Assembly: GCF_014648315.1 (NCBI RefSeq)
Contig: NZ_BMQW01000009.1
Location: forward strand, 62,001 to 126,000
Reading direction: 5' to 3'
Length of the DNA stretch: 64,000 nt
Source of the DNA: Shewanella ulleungensis
GTDB lineage: Bacteria > Pseudomonadota > Gammaproteobacteria > Enterobacterales > Shewanellaceae
In this document: positions 19,268-29,516 of the stretch, in pieces
Position numbering within the stretch: the stretch's first letter is position 1
Layout of the letters: each line of letters begins with the position of its first letter
Program-made: the position numbers and the translations under genes
The notes under the pieces: generated by a model
Database searches by the model: none
The model's input: only the letters and a program-made list of their open reading frames with translations
Told to the model about the DNA's origin: nothing

Positions 19268-20920
19268 ATGACATTTCTACAGTTACTAGCAAGCTTAACG
19301 CCCATTATCAGCGTAATGGTATTTTTAGTACTCATGCGCTTACCGGCATCCAAAGCAATGCCGATATCAATGATTGCGACAGGTCTGGCAGCAATCTTTA
19401 TTTGGCAAATGGACACGATGCTTCTCGCAGCTTCCGTTGTCGAAGGACTTCTTTCAGCATTAACACCGCTTACCATTATTTTTGGGGCGGTGTTTTTGTT
19501 AAATACCTTAAAATATTCTGGCGCGATGGACACTATCCGCTCTGGATTTACCAATATTAGCGCTGATGCACGTGTGCAAGTGGTTATTATTTGCTGGCTA
19601 TTTGGCTCATTTATTGAAGGCTCTGCAGGTTTTGGGACCCCTGCAGCAATTGGTGCACCATTACTCGTATTACTTGGCGTACCTCCAATTGCCGCCGCTG
19701 TGGTTGCTTTGATTGGTGACTCTACTGCAGTTTCATTTGGTGCAATCGGTTTACCCGTTTTATTTGGTATGGAACAGGGACTAACAGAAGGCGGCGTGAA
19801 TATGGCGGCTGCGCAATTTGCTGAACATGGCGGTACCTTTGTGGGTTACGCGCAGTTTATTGCGAAGCACATGATCACCATCGATTTGATTACTGGCTCA
19901 CTTATTCCATTAGTGATGGTATGTGTGTTAACGGGTTTCTTTGGCCGAAACAAATCAATTAAAGAAGGCTTACAAATTTGGAAGTTTGCCCTATTTGCAG
20001 GCTTTGCATTCACCATCCCAGCATGGTTAATTAACTACTTTGCAGGCCCAGAGTTCCCTTCTGTTATTGGTTCGCTTGTCGGTATGGCATTAGTTATCCC
20101 AGTGGCGAGAAAAGGCTGGTTACTCCCAGCACAACCTTGGTGTGACTTTAGTGAAAATGACAACAAAACAGAAGAAGAGTTAGCCATTGATGAAACACCG
20201 GTTAAGTTTTCGCAAATCGCAGCTTGGTCTCCTTATATCATCATGGCAGCGTTATTAGTTCTGTCTCGTGTTGTAGGGCCTTTCAAGAGCTGGTTAACCA
20301 GCTTCAACATTAGCTGGACAGGCTTACTCGGCACTGAGTTAAAAGCCGGTTTTGCCACTTTCTACGCCCCTGGTATTTTCTTTGTTGCCGTCTGCTTATT
20401 TGGTTTTGTGTTATTCAAAATGAAACCCAAAGCAATGAAGCAATCATTGACTGTGTCATGTAAATCAATGTTACCTACCATCATTTCATTAGGCGCATCT
20501 GTGCCTATGGTAAAAATCTTCCTTAACTCTGGCGAAAACGGAGCTGGCTTGGCTTCAATGCCTGTAGCACTTGCCGATTTACTCGCTAATAGCATGGGTG
20601 CGGTATGGGCTTGGGTATCGCCAGTGGTTGGGATTTTCGGTGCATTCCTTTCGGGGTCTGCCACTTTCTCAAACATGATGTTCTCTGGCTTACAATATTC
20701 TGTCGCCGATAACATTGGCATGAACCACGCGTTAGCGTTGGCACTACAAGGTATTGGCGCGAACGCCGGTAATATGATGTGTGTGATGAACGTTGTTGCT
20801 GCCGCTACTGTAGTTGGCATGGCTGGACGTGAGTCTGAAATCATTCGTAAAACGATGCCTATCGCCCTTGGTTATGCACTTGTTGCAGGCACCATTGCGG
20901 TTATCTGGGGCGGTTTTTAA
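19268..20920 (+). CDS. lldP: L-lactate permease family transporter
   Basis: This 550-residue inner-membrane protein of the LctP/LldP family imports lactate (or glycolate) with protons. It has 12 or more hydrophobic helices and family stretches such as SFIEGSAGFGTPAAIGAPLL, VALIGDSTAVSFGAIGLPVL and SGSATFSNMMFSGLQY, and near the C-terminus ALQGIGANAGNMMCVMN. AGAGG lies 8 bases before the ATG. A D-lactate dehydrogenase gene follows after 135 bases, so uptake and oxidation are linked. In Shewanella such a permease serves growth on lactate; whether it carries D- or L-lactate or both cannot be decided from sequence. Confidence 0.92.
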   Translation: MTFLQLLASLTPIISVMVFLVLMRLPASKAMPISMIATGLAAIFIWQMDTMLLAASVVEGLLSALTPLTIIFGAVFLLNTLKYSGAMDTIRSGFTNISADARVQVVIICWLFGSFIEGSAGFGTPAAIGAPLLVLLGVPPIAAAVVALIGDSTAVSFGAIGLPVLFGMEQGLTEGGVNMAAAQFAEHGGTFVGYAQFIAKHMITIDLITGSLIPLVMVCVLTGFFGRNKSIKEGLQIWKFALFAGFAFTIPAWLINYFAGPEFPSVIGSLVGMALVIPVARKGWLLPAQPWCDFSENDNKTEEELAIDETPVKFSQIAAWSPYIIMAALLVLSRVVGPFKSWLTSFNISWTGLLGTELKAGFATFYAPGIFFVAVCLFGFVLFKMKPKAMKQSLTVSCKSMLPTIISLGASVPMVKIFLNSGENGAGLASMPVALADLLANSMGAVWAWVSPVVGIFGAFLSGSATFSNMMFSGLQYSVADNIGMNHALALALQGIGANAGNMMCVMNVVAAATVVGMAGRESEIIRKTMPIALGYALVAGTIAVIWGGF

Positions 20921-20959
20921 TTACTCAAATTCATATTGATAACGAAATACTCAAGCAGA

Positions 20960-20992
20960 TTGGAGTTGTAGCCAACAATGTTACAACTCCAA
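20960..20992. other. Intercistronic hairpin between lldP and dld
   Basis: An 11-bp perfect inverted repeat, TTGGAGTTGTA (20960-20970) with TACAACTCCAA (20982-20992), has an 11-base loop. No T run follows, so it is not a normal terminator. It could stabilise or process the lldP-dld mRNA, or be a DNA-binding dyad for dld. Confidence 0.5.
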
Positions 20993-21055
20993 CATAAGAG
21001 TATAAAACAGTAGGCATAACTGCCTACACAACATTACAGTGTAAGAGAGCATGTT

Positions 21056-23860
21056 ATGACTATAAACTATCAAGTGGTAATGGATATTTTAACGTCTCAA
21101 TTAGGCAGCAAATGTGTTACCAATGATCCGGTTCGTCGCTTTGCTTGGTCTACCGACGCCAGTTATTTCCGTATCGTCCCTGAAATCGTCGTTCACGCAG
21201 ATACCATAGAACAAGTAAAAATAACGTTAAACGTAGCAAGAGCACACAATGTACCGGTAACATTTCGCGCAGCAGGTACCAGTTTATCAGGCCAAGCTAT
21301 TGGTGAAGGTATTTTGCTCATTCTTGGTCACGATGGTTTTAGAACTATTGAAATCAGCGAAGATAAATCCTCTATTTCGCTTGGTGCTGCTGTAATTGGG
21401 TCTGATGCCAACGCGGCATTAAAACCATTTAACAAGAAAATCGGCCCAGATCCTGCTACCCTCGCCTCAGCACAAGTCGGTGGTATGGTTGCTAACAATG
21501 CCTCGGGAATGTGTTGTGGTACGGCGCAAAACAGCTATCAAACCATTAAGTCTGCAAAGCTGATGCTTGCTGATGGTACCGAGTTAGATACCGGTTGTCC
21601 GCACTCTAAAGCTGCATTCAGCCAATCGCATTCGATGCTTTTAGCTGCGTTAACTGATTTATCGCAGTTAACCCAAAATAACCCAACACTATCAGCGCGT
21701 ATTCGTAAGAAATTCTCGATTAAGAACACGACGGGTTATAGCATCAATTCTTTAGTCGATTTTAATGACCCTTTTGACATCATCAATCACCTTATTGTTG
21801 GTTCTGAAGGTACATTGGCGTTTGTTAATGAAATCACTTATCACACGGTAGAAGAAGCGCAATTTAAAGCGTCTGCCATGGCAGTGTTTTTCAATATGGA
21901 AGACGCTGCAAGCTCAATCCCGCTCATTAAAGGTGACAGTGTTGCTGCAGCTGAATTACTCGATTGGGCCTCAATTAAATCAGTGACAGGCAAAACCGGC
22001 ATGCCTGAATGGCTAAGCCAGTTACCTGAAGGCTCTGCTATTTTGTTGATTGAATCACGCGCAAATGATTCTCAAACACTCGATAGCTATACCAATGACG
22101 TGATCCAAAAAATTGCACACATTAAAACCGAACGTCCGATTGAGTTCAGTAAAGATCCTGCGGTATTTGGCCAGTATTGGGCAATGCGTTCGGGCTTGTT
22201 CCCTATTATTGGTGGTGCACGCCCTAAAGGAACATCAGTTATTATTGAAGATGTGGCGTTTGAGCTTGAACATTTAGCGAGCGCAGCTGCAGATTTAACT
22301 GCGTTATTCCATAAGCATGGATACCCAGAAGGGGTGATTTACGGCCATGCACTTGCGGGTAACTTCCACTTTATCATAACCCCTACGTTTGCTTCGCAAG
22401 GCGATATCGATCGTTTCCATGCCTTTATGCAAGATGTCGCTGATATGGTCATCAATAAATACGATGGTTCGATGAAAGCGGAACATGGTACTGGACGTGC
22501 TGTCGCACCATTTGTGGAAATGGAATGGGGTAGCGATGCTTACACCCTTATGAAGCAAATTAAACAAATTTTTGATCCGAGCGGCTTGCTCAACCCAGGT
22601 GTTATTTTAAACAACGACGCACAAGTCCATGTCAAAAATATTAAACCATGCCCTGTAGTAGATGACTTTGTCGATAAATGTATTGAATGTGGTTTCTGCG
22701 AAAAGACCTGTCCAACATCGGCACTTAACTTCTCTCCACGTCAACGTATAGCAGTATTACGTGAGATTGAACGCCTAGAACAGTCAGGTGACAAAAAAGC
22801 GGCAGCAGAAATGCGTGCCAGCTCGAAGTACGATGTTATCGACACCTGTGCTGCTTGTCAGTTATGTACTATCGCCTGCCCTGTTGATAACAGCATGGGT
22901 CAGTTAGTACGTAAATTACGTACCCCTTATATCACCACTACAGAACAAAAAGTACTCGACTTCCAAGCGAAGCATTTTGGTGCTGTAAACCAGGTGATTA
23001 GTACTGGGTTTGATATTCTTGGCATTCTTCATAAAGTGACCGGTGACACTATCACCAACTCACTGATGAATGCGGGTAGAATGATCACTAAAGAAGTACC
23101 CTATTGGAATCCAGATTTTCCAAAAGGTGGTAAAGTCGCTAAGCCATCGCCTCATAAACCGGGCCAGCAAACGGTATTATACTTCCCTGCTTGTGGCGGC
23201 AGAACCTTTGGGCCAACACCAAAAGATCCTGATAACCGCACCTTACCAGAAGTGGTTATTACCTTACTCGAACGTGCCGGTTACAACGTGATTATCCCAG
23301 ATAATACTCGTCATTTATGCTGTGGCCAGATGTGGGAATCAAAAGGTGATTTTAAAAATGCCGACGCTAAACGTGATGAACTCATTGATGCGTTAAGCAA
23401 GCTATCTGACAACGGAAAAGTGCCTGTTGTAGTTGATGCCTTGTCTTGTACTTATCGTACGTTAACTGGCAACTCTAAAGTAGCCATTACAGACTTAGTC
23501 GAGTTTATGCACGATAATTTGCTACCCAACATGACCATCACTAAAAAATCTAACGTCACCTTACACCAAGGCTGTAGTGCCCGTAAGATGAAGCTAGAAC
23601 CTAAACAACAAGCGATTGCCGATGCATGTGCTAAACATGTTGTATTACCAGCAGGTATTACGTGTTGCGGTTATGCGGGAGAAAAAGGCTTGTACAAGCC
23701 TGAAATCAACGCCAGCGCCTTACGTAATATCAAAAAACTCATTCCAGCGGAAACCAAAGAAGGGTATTACGCTAACAGAATGTGTGAAGTAGGGTTAACC
23801 CAACACAGTGGTATTTCATATCGACACTTAGCGTATTTGTTAGAGGAATGTACTCGCTAA
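21056..23860 (+). CDS. dld: FAD and Fe-S D-lactate dehydrogenase (Dld-II type)
   Basis: This 934-residue respiratory flavoprotein oxidises D-lactate to pyruvate. It combines an FAD-binding (type 4) domain with FRAAGTSLSGQAIGEG near residue 75 and GGMVANNASGMCCG near 140, and an FAD-oxidase C-terminal domain ending near AEHGTGRAVAPFVEMEW. Then come two 4Fe-4S clusters (CIECGFCEKTCP near 540 and CAACQLCTIACP near 598) and a glycolate-oxidase-type cysteine-rich region with CCGQMWESKGD and CCGYAGEKG. This is the Shewanella Dld-II architecture rather than E. coli Dld. In S. oneidensis the lldEFG L-lactate genes follow; here a GTPase gene and a terminator follow instead. Confidence 0.9.
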   Translation: MTINYQVVMDILTSQLGSKCVTNDPVRRFAWSTDASYFRIVPEIVVHADTIEQVKITLNVARAHNVPVTFRAAGTSLSGQAIGEGILLILGHDGFRTIEISEDKSSISLGAAVIGSDANAALKPFNKKIGPDPATLASAQVGGMVANNASGMCCGTAQNSYQTIKSAKLMLADGTELDTGCPHSKAAFSQSHSMLLAALTDLSQLTQNNPTLSARIRKKFSIKNTTGYSINSLVDFNDPFDIINHLIVGSEGTLAFVNEITYHTVEEAQFKASAMAVFFNMEDAASSIPLIKGDSVAAAELLDWASIKSVTGKTGMPEWLSQLPEGSAILLIESRANDSQTLDSYTNDVIQKIAHIKTERPIEFSKDPAVFGQYWAMRSGLFPIIGGARPKGTSVIIEDVAFELEHLASAAADLTALFHKHGYPEGVIYGHALAGNFHFIITPTFASQGDIDRFHAFMQDVADMVINKYDGSMKAEHGTGRAVAPFVEMEWGSDAYTLMKQIKQIFDPSGLLNPGVILNNDAQVHVKNIKPCPVVDDFVDKCIECGFCEKTCPTSALNFSPRQRIAVLREIERLEQSGDKKAAAEMRASSKYDVIDTCAACQLCTIACPVDNSMGQLVRKLRTPYITTTEQKVLDFQAKHFGAVNQVISTGFDILGILHKVTGDTITNSLMNAGRMITKEVPYWNPDFPKGGKVAKPSPHKPGQQTVLYFPACGGRTFGPTPKDPDNRTLPEVVITLLERAGYNVIIPDNTRHLCCGQMWESKGDFKNADAKRDELIDALSKLSDNGKVPVVVDALSCTYRTLTGNSKVAITDLVEFMHDNLLPNMTITKKSNVTLHQGCSARKMKLEPKQQAIADACAKHVVLPAGITCCGYAGEKGLYKPEINASALRNIKKLIPAETKEGYYANRMCEVGLTQHSGISYRHLAYLLEECTR

Positions 23861-23890
23861 TCTGCAGAGTATTGTTAACCTCTTAAACGC

Positions 23891-23926
23891 AAAATGGGCA
23901 TTGATTATTTATCAATGCCCATTTTT
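23891..23926. terminator. Bidirectional terminator, dld / G3E GTPase
   Basis: A 15-bp stem, AAAATGGGCATTGAT (23891-23905) with its complement from 23911, has a 5-base loop and a T5 tail. It lies between convergent genes. Confidence 0.9.
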
Positions 23927-23951
23927 ATTGGATTATTGCTAATTGATCAGC

Positions 23952-25019
23952 TCAATAGCATTCAAATAACTGTTGTTGAAGTGTGCCACCATCAAGCGGT
24001 TTGTCGCTAATGATCTCGATACGCGAATCAAGGGCATCATCTAATTCGTCGAGAGTTAATTTATCATCAACCATATTGACACTTAGAATGCCGTCAAAGG
24101 TAATGACAATGGCTTTTAATCTGATTACATTTAGCAACTTTACAGAGTCAATCCATACCATAAAACGGTCAAAATCAACACTGCGCTGGCTGTCTAAAAC
24201 CCAACCGTAGCTAAAACAGCCCTCACCTTGATTAGTTTTGTAAATATAGCCCTGCTCAGCTAGCTGTTGTTGTAATTTATCGCCACCTTGAGTTGATGTA
24301 GCCATAGGCAATAACCATTGATCTGCCGTTCGAGAAAGCAAGCTGGTAGGCTTGGACTCTGACATGATGCTAGCCGTCGCTCGGCCACTAGGCTGATTTA
24401 ATATGGCGATCAGCTGTTCTACTTGCCCTTTTTGGCTAAAATAATCATCACTCTTAATAATCGGCGTTTCCGCTCTATCCAATCTAGCCATCAATTCGAT
24501 TAAGTGTTGCTGTTCTTGCTCACCATATTGTTGAGCTTTGTTAGCAATCACAGTGTCGGCTATCTGCAATTGTTGGATAAAAATATCATGGCTATTATAG
24601 CGGCTGTCACTGACCTTACGTGCATCGACTAAACACACTGTAGTTTGTACCTTTATCACCTGTTGCAAATGCGGCACTTGTAATAATTTAACGATTTCAG
24701 CTGGGTGGCCAAGTCCGGTAGGTTCAATCAATAATCTATCAGGCTTAGCCTGTTGAATAATTTGATTTATTGCAACTTGGGTTGGCACTCCAGCCGCGCA
24801 GCAAAGACAACCACCAGGGACTTCTTTAATCACGACTTTAGTTGCTGTAGAGCCGGCATTGAGTAAACCACCGTCAATGCCAATCTCGCCAAATTCATTG
24901 ACTAAAACCGCCCACACTTCATGCTCGGGTTTATTGGCCAGCAACGCTTTAATGAGCGTAGTTTTACCTACCCCCAAAAAACCGGTGATAATATTCGTTT
25001 TTATCGGTTTAGTGATCAC
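23952..25019 (-). CDS. CobW/G3E-family metal-chaperone GTPase
   Basis: This 355-residue P-loop GTPase belongs to the CobW/COG0523 group, whose members deliver or manage metals such as zinc or cobalt. Walker A is GFLGVGKTT (residues 13-21) and the metal-binding CxCC motif is Cys71-Leu-Cys73-Cys74 in GGCLCCAAG. LVNEFGEIGIDGG, LIEPTGLGHPAEIVKL and an NKAQ guanine-specificity motif are also present. The C-terminal domain is less conserved (CobW_C-like). It begins with GTG overlapping the helicase stop by 4 bases (GTGA), so the two are coupled in translation. I see no zinc-regulator (Zur) site, and the metal is not predictable. Confidence 0.85.
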   Translation of the reverse strand: MITKPIKTNIITGFLGVGKTTLIKALLANKPEHEVWAVLVNEFGEIGIDGGLLNAGSTATKVVIKEVPGGCLCCAAGVPTQVAINQIIQQAKPDRLLIEPTGLGHPAEIVKLLQVPHLQQVIKVQTTVCLVDARKVSDSRYNSHDIFIQQLQIADTVIANKAQQYGEQEQQHLIELMARLDRAETPIIKSDDYFSQKGQVEQLIAILNQPSGRATASIMSESKPTSLLSRTADQWLLPMATSTQGGDKLQQQLAEQGYIYKTNQGEGCFSYGWVLDSQRSVDFDRFMVWIDSVKLLNVIRLKAIVITFDGILSVNMVDDKLTLDELDDALDSRIEIISDKPLDGGTLQQQLFECY

Positions 25020-26290
25020 TTTTTAACTTTCGCAGCGTATTTACCTTTACGCATTGGTTTTGCGGCGCCTTGAGGCGGTTTTCCGCGTTTATGCTTAAAG
25101 GCTTTCTTTGGTTTTTCAGGGCTGACATCTCGATATCTAGCAGGCAATGGCGCTCCTTCCTCATAACCAGTTGGAGTCAGTGCAGGTAACGTTTGGCCAA
25201 TAAGCTGTTCAATATCACTGAGTAATTCAAGTTCTTGTGGGCTCACTAAAGAAATAGCTTCACCAGCCAACCCTGCACGACCCGTACGGCCAACACGATG
25301 AACATAATCTTCACATTCTTCAGGCAGTTCAAAGTTAATTACACGTGGTAATGCCTGAATATCCAGGCCTCGAGCGGCTAAGTCGGTAGCAATTAATACT
25401 CGCAATTGGCCGGCCTTAAATTCTTCTAGGGCACGATTACGTGCACCTTGACTCTTATCACCATGGAATACGGCTGATTTAATCCCATCCAATGACAACT
25501 CACGGAATAAATGTTCAGCCGTTTCTTTACGGCTGGTAAAAACCATCACTTGTTGCCAATTGTGTTTACCAATAAGTTCAGACAATAGCTCGGCTTTACG
25601 ACGAGCATCCACTTTATAGACTTGCTGAGCGACATTCGCAGCCGTCGTGTGAGTTTCAACATGGACATATTCAGGTTGATTAAGCATTTTAGCCGCAAGA
25701 CTTTTTACATCGTCAGAAAAGGTGGCAGAAAACATCATGGTTTGATGCTGCTTCGCAATTAGGCGTTTTACTTTTTCGATGTCTTTAACAAAACCTAAGT
25801 CAAGCATACGGTCGGCTTCATCTATCACCAGATGCGTCACAAATGATAAATCCAATTCATGTTGGCCAATGATGTCAAATAGGCGCCCAGGAGTTGCAAC
25901 TAACACATCAACGCCCTGTTCTAAGGTTTTACGCTGTGGATTAATGCTGGCACCGCCGTAAACAGCTAAGCTAGAAAGGTCGCTAAATTGACTGTACTTA
26001 ATCAGGTTTTGTTCTATTTGAATCGCAAGCTCACGAGTCGGCGTCATGATGAGCACGCGCAAGCGCTGGCCGGGAATAATATCGGCTATAGGCTGTTGTA
26101 ATAATTGATGTAAAAGTGGCAACGCAAATGCAGCTGTTTTACCTGTGCCAGTTTCGGCACTGGCCAACACATCCTGGCCATTGAGCGCTAGTGGGATCAC
26201 CGCTTGTTGGACAGGTGTTGCGGTGTGATAACCAGATTGATCAATCGCATCTAATAATAATTGCGATAACCCTAGCGAAGTAAATGACAT
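25016..26290 (-). CDS. DEAD-box ATP-dependent RNA helicase (RhlE/SrmB-like)
   Basis: This 424-residue RNA helicase remodels RNA, plausibly in ribosome assembly or mRNA turnover. All motifs are present: Q motif with TATPVQQAVIP, Walker A ASAETGTGKTAAF, PTRELAIQ, TPGRLFD, VIDEADRMLDLGF, MFSATFSDDV, VFTSRKETAEH, ATDLAARGLDI and HRVGRTGRAG. A short basic tail rich in Lys, Arg, Gly and Pro probably binds RNA. ATG at 26290 (MSFTSLGLSQLLL) is preferred over a TTG at 26308. It is followed without a gap by the G3E GTPase gene. Subfamily assignment is uncertain. Confidence 0.92.
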   Translation of the reverse strand: MSFTSLGLSQLLLDAIDQSGYHTATPVQQAVIPLALNGQDVLASAETGTGKTAAFALPLLHQLLQQPIADIIPGQRLRVLIMTPTRELAIQIEQNLIKYSQFSDLSSLAVYGGASINPQRKTLEQGVDVLVATPGRLFDIIGQHELDLSFVTHLVIDEADRMLDLGFVKDIEKVKRLIAKQHQTMMFSATFSDDVKSLAAKMLNQPEYVHVETHTTAANVAQQVYKVDARRKAELLSELIGKHNWQQVMVFTSRKETAEHLFRELSLDGIKSAVFHGDKSQGARNRALEEFKAGQLRVLIATDLAARGLDIQALPRVINFELPEECEDYVHRVGRTGRAGLAGEAISLVSPQELELLSDIEQLIGQTLPALTPTGYEEGAPLPARYRDVSPEKPKKAFKHKRGKPPQGAAKPMRKGKYAAKVKK

Positions 26291-26447
26291 AACAGACTCA
26301 GTAAACAATGAAATAGGATGCTATTGTATACTAATCTAAAGCGCATTAACTATTTCAATTATATCTCGCATTACGCTATTAATTGGCGTATGTCGCTATC
26401 AATAACACTTTAATTCGAACTAGATTCAAGCAAAAAATAAGCAGTCC

Positions 26448-29400
26448 TTAATTTGTGACAAGTTCATCCGACAGCCTTGGCACAACATATTGTTGCATAT
26501 ATTTCTTTTCAAAATCCTCGCTACATAAGGCATGTGAAAACAAATAACCTTGGCCATAATCGCATCCAGCAAACTCAAGTAAGCTTCGCTGTTGTTCGGT
26601 TTCGATCCCTTCGGCAATCACTTTCATGCCTAATTTATGTGCCATTACGATAATGGCTTCACACAAACTTAAATCATTACTGTCAGGGGCTAAATTATTG
26701 ACAAAAGATTTATCAATTTTAAGATAATCGATATTGAATTTTCGTAAATAGGATAACGATGAATAACCGGTACCAAAGTCATCTAACGACACTTCAAGCC
26801 CCGCCTCGCGGTAAGCTAAAAGCTTAGCTTCAACGTTTTGTTCTTTTTCTAACAACAACCCTTCGGTAATTTCAATACAGATACTTTTTGCATCAACATG
26901 TTGCTCAGACATTTGCGATAACCAATCGTTTACGTCTGTGGTTTCATCTCTAAATTGTATCGGAGATTTATTAATACTTATCTGAATATCCGCATTGAAC
27001 TGTTTTTTCCATTTAGCAGATTGTGTCACGGCCTGACTAAACACCCAGTTACCAATTTCGATAATCATCCCGGTCTCTTCTGCGATAGGGATAAACTCCG
27101 CTGGCGAAATAAATCCCATCGTAGGATGATTCCATCGGATCAGCGCTTCTACCTTGACGATATGCTCACTGCTTAACTCAACAATAGGTTGGTAATACAG
27201 TTCAAATTGCTGTTGTAGCACCGCATTTTTTAGCTCTTGCACTAGTTGCATGCGTTTTTGGGCATCACTTTGCATTGCTGGAGTGAAATAATTAAACCGA
27301 TTTCGGCCATGTGATTTTGCAGAATACATAGCTTGATCGGCATTTTTTAGAAGCGCTTCTGTGGTGGTGGCATCATCGGGGAACAAAGTAATACCAATAC
27401 TGCCGCTTATGTAGGCTGTCTGTTGTCCTAATGTATAAGGTTCAGCTAGGCGTTTAAGTATTTGGCTCGCAACGCGCTCGACACCATGATTATGATCAAG
27501 ATTGGTTAATACGATGGTAAATTCATCGCCACCTAAACGCGCCACGACATCTGACTCTCGTACGCAGCTTTTAAGGCGTTCTGCGGTTTCTAACAACAAT
27601 ACATCACCCATATCGTGGCCTAATGTGTCATTGATTTCTTTAAAGTAATCTAAGTCTAAAAACATCAAAGCAAAGTGATTATGCTGTCGGTCGCTATGTT
27701 GGACTTCTTTAGTCAAAAACTCTAATAACATCCTACGGTTAGGTAAGCCAGTAAGTGCATCATAGTTCGCTTGGCGCCAAATAAGCTCTTCCGTTTGTTT
27801 TTTCTCGGTAATATCAGAAAATAGCGCAACAAAACGAGCAGACTGATTTTTTGTTTGGCTAATTGAGTTTATCGTTAATAGGATCAGGTAGTTTTCACCA
27901 TTTTTACGCCGCATCCATACCTCACCCTGCCAACGACCGAGTTGCTTCAGCTGTTTATCTAGCTGGTCGTAAAAGCTCTTCGGTTGTAATTCAGATTGGA
28001 ATACACGTAAACTTTGACCTTTGATATCTTCCTTGTTAAACCCAGTAATCATTGAAAATGCAGGATTTGAGTCAACAATTATTCCATCGGATGTAAATAC
28101 ACTCATCGCCTCACTAGAATTTTGGTATACAGACGCCGCAATACTTAACGACGCCTCGACCTGTTTAATATCGGTAATATCACTTAAAGTGCCACACACT
28201 CGCAGTGGTTTTCCTCGCTCATCGATATCAACGACCTTCCCAGTTTGTAATATCCATCGAGTTTCCCCCCATAGATTAATCAGTTGATACTCTATCTTTT
28301 GGCTGATACAACGGCCTTTACGAACATCGATAATTGACCGTAAAAAACGAATCCTATCTTGTGGATCAATCGCATCAACCCAAATTTTTGGGGTTTGATT
28401 TAATTCTTCCATCGAACAACAGAGAATATCAGCACTATAACGGTTAATCTGCATGGCTCGATTGGCAACGTCCCAATCCCAAACCCCCAGCTCACTGCTG
28501 TCGAGCACTAAATCTAATTGCTCTTTACTTTGCAATAATGCTTTCTCAGCTTTTTTCTGTTTAGTAATATCAAGGAAACCAGCAATTACCAAAAAACCGT
28601 TATTTTCGACATTACGTCGGCACGTTATAGTGATATGGGTATAAACAATAGAACCGTCTTTGGCCACAAAACGTTTATCCATTTCATACTCATCAATATC
28701 CCCCTTAACCATCTTGTCGTATAACAGTAAGTCTTTATTTAAATCATCTGGGTAAGTTAATTCGACCCAGGTACGGGCTTTTAACTCACTCTCACTGTAG
28801 CCAAACATTTGGCACAAATAAGGATTAACTTTAAGCCAGTATTTAGCTTTCGACGTAATTGATATACCAATATTACCGATGTCGAATTGATTTTTAAAAA
28901 GAAAATCTTCTTGAAGCTTTACCTGCATATCACGTTCGCGAAACACAATTTGAGCCAGTAAGTGACCGATTACCATCGTTAATAGCGGAAATATGATTAA
29001 GATGGGCAGTGCAATATGCAAAAGCGTATCAATGGCTTGATTTAGCGGTAATAACAGTAACGATGACAACAATACAAGATGGACTATTATACCGAATGTA
29101 TAAAATGCCCATTTGCTAATTTGATCTAGGTGGTCTTTACGGTAATGGTTCCAGGCCACGCCAATAAAGCCACTGCAAAACAACATCAAAATGCCCACCA
29201 AAGCACCAGTTCCACCCTGGTTATATCGATATAACGCCATGCAAACAGAAGCTATGATAGTTGGGATAAATCCAAAAAATAATCCCGACAGGCTTAACAA
29301 TACAGAACGAGTATCAAACAATACCCCTTCTTGGAAAGCCAATGGATTCATCATAATAATCACACCGATGATACCAATCAGCGCGCCCATACTAAATTGC

Positions 29401-29516
29401 CATGCAAATAAGTGAGATTTACGTTGGTGGGAAGGAAAAAGCGAATACAGATACACCAACGCTAACAGCAGCGCGGCATTTTCGAAAAAAGAGAAAAAAA
29501 CATTCAGATTGATCAT
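26448..29516 (-). CDS. Membrane PAS-GGDEF-EAL c-di-GMP signalling protein
   Basis: The protein is 1022 residues. Its N-terminal 200 residues form a 5TMR-LYT-like sensor module with five to six helices (LFFGFIPTIIASVCMALYRY, GALVGILMLFCSGFIGVAW). Three PAS/PAC segments follow (about 210-325, 330-450 and 455-580). A diguanylate cyclase domain carries RLGGDEF near residue 660 with RxxD (RESD) five residues before it as the inhibitory site. The EAL domain has VEALIRWNHP near 788, CIEITEG, DDFGTGYSSLSYL, KIDKSFV and AEGIETEQQ, so both catalytic sites look intact. It may make or degrade c-di-GMP in response to a membrane or redox signal; the direction is unknown. It is a single gene. Confidence 0.92.
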   Translation of the reverse strand: MINLNVFFSFFENAALLLALVYLYSLFPSHQRKSHLFAWQFSMGALIGIIGVIIMMNPLAFQEGVLFDTRSVLLSLSGLFFGFIPTIIASVCMALYRYNQGGTGALVGILMLFCSGFIGVAWNHYRKDHLDQISKWAFYTFGIIVHLVLLSSLLLLPLNQAIDTLLHIALPILIIFPLLTMVIGHLLAQIVFRERDMQVKLQEDFLFKNQFDIGNIGISITSKAKYWLKVNPYLCQMFGYSESELKARTWVELTYPDDLNKDLLLYDKMVKGDIDEYEMDKRFVAKDGSIVYTHITITCRRNVENNGFLVIAGFLDITKQKKAEKALLQSKEQLDLVLDSSELGVWDWDVANRAMQINRYSADILCCSMEELNQTPKIWVDAIDPQDRIRFLRSIIDVRKGRCISQKIEYQLINLWGETRWILQTGKVVDIDERGKPLRVCGTLSDITDIKQVEASLSIAASVYQNSSEAMSVFTSDGIIVDSNPAFSMITGFNKEDIKGQSLRVFQSELQPKSFYDQLDKQLKQLGRWQGEVWMRRKNGENYLILLTINSISQTKNQSARFVALFSDITEKKQTEELIWRQANYDALTGLPNRRMLLEFLTKEVQHSDRQHNHFALMFLDLDYFKEINDTLGHDMGDVLLLETAERLKSCVRESDVVARLGGDEFTIVLTNLDHNHGVERVASQILKRLAEPYTLGQQTAYISGSIGITLFPDDATTTEALLKNADQAMYSAKSHGRNRFNYFTPAMQSDAQKRMQLVQELKNAVLQQQFELYYQPIVELSSEHIVKVEALIRWNHPTMGFISPAEFIPIAEETGMIIEIGNWVFSQAVTQSAKWKKQFNADIQISINKSPIQFRDETTDVNDWLSQMSEQHVDAKSICIEITEGLLLEKEQNVEAKLLAYREAGLEVSLDDFGTGYSSLSYLRKFNIDYLKIDKSFVNNLAPDSNDLSLCEAIIVMAHKLGMKVIAEGIETEQQRSLLEFAGCDYGQGYLFSHALCSEDFEKKYMQQYVVPRLSDELVTN

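Noticed and set aside
20362..20844. 160-residue minus-strand frame
   Set aside because: It lies antisense inside lldP, with low-complexity content that mirrors the transporter codons.
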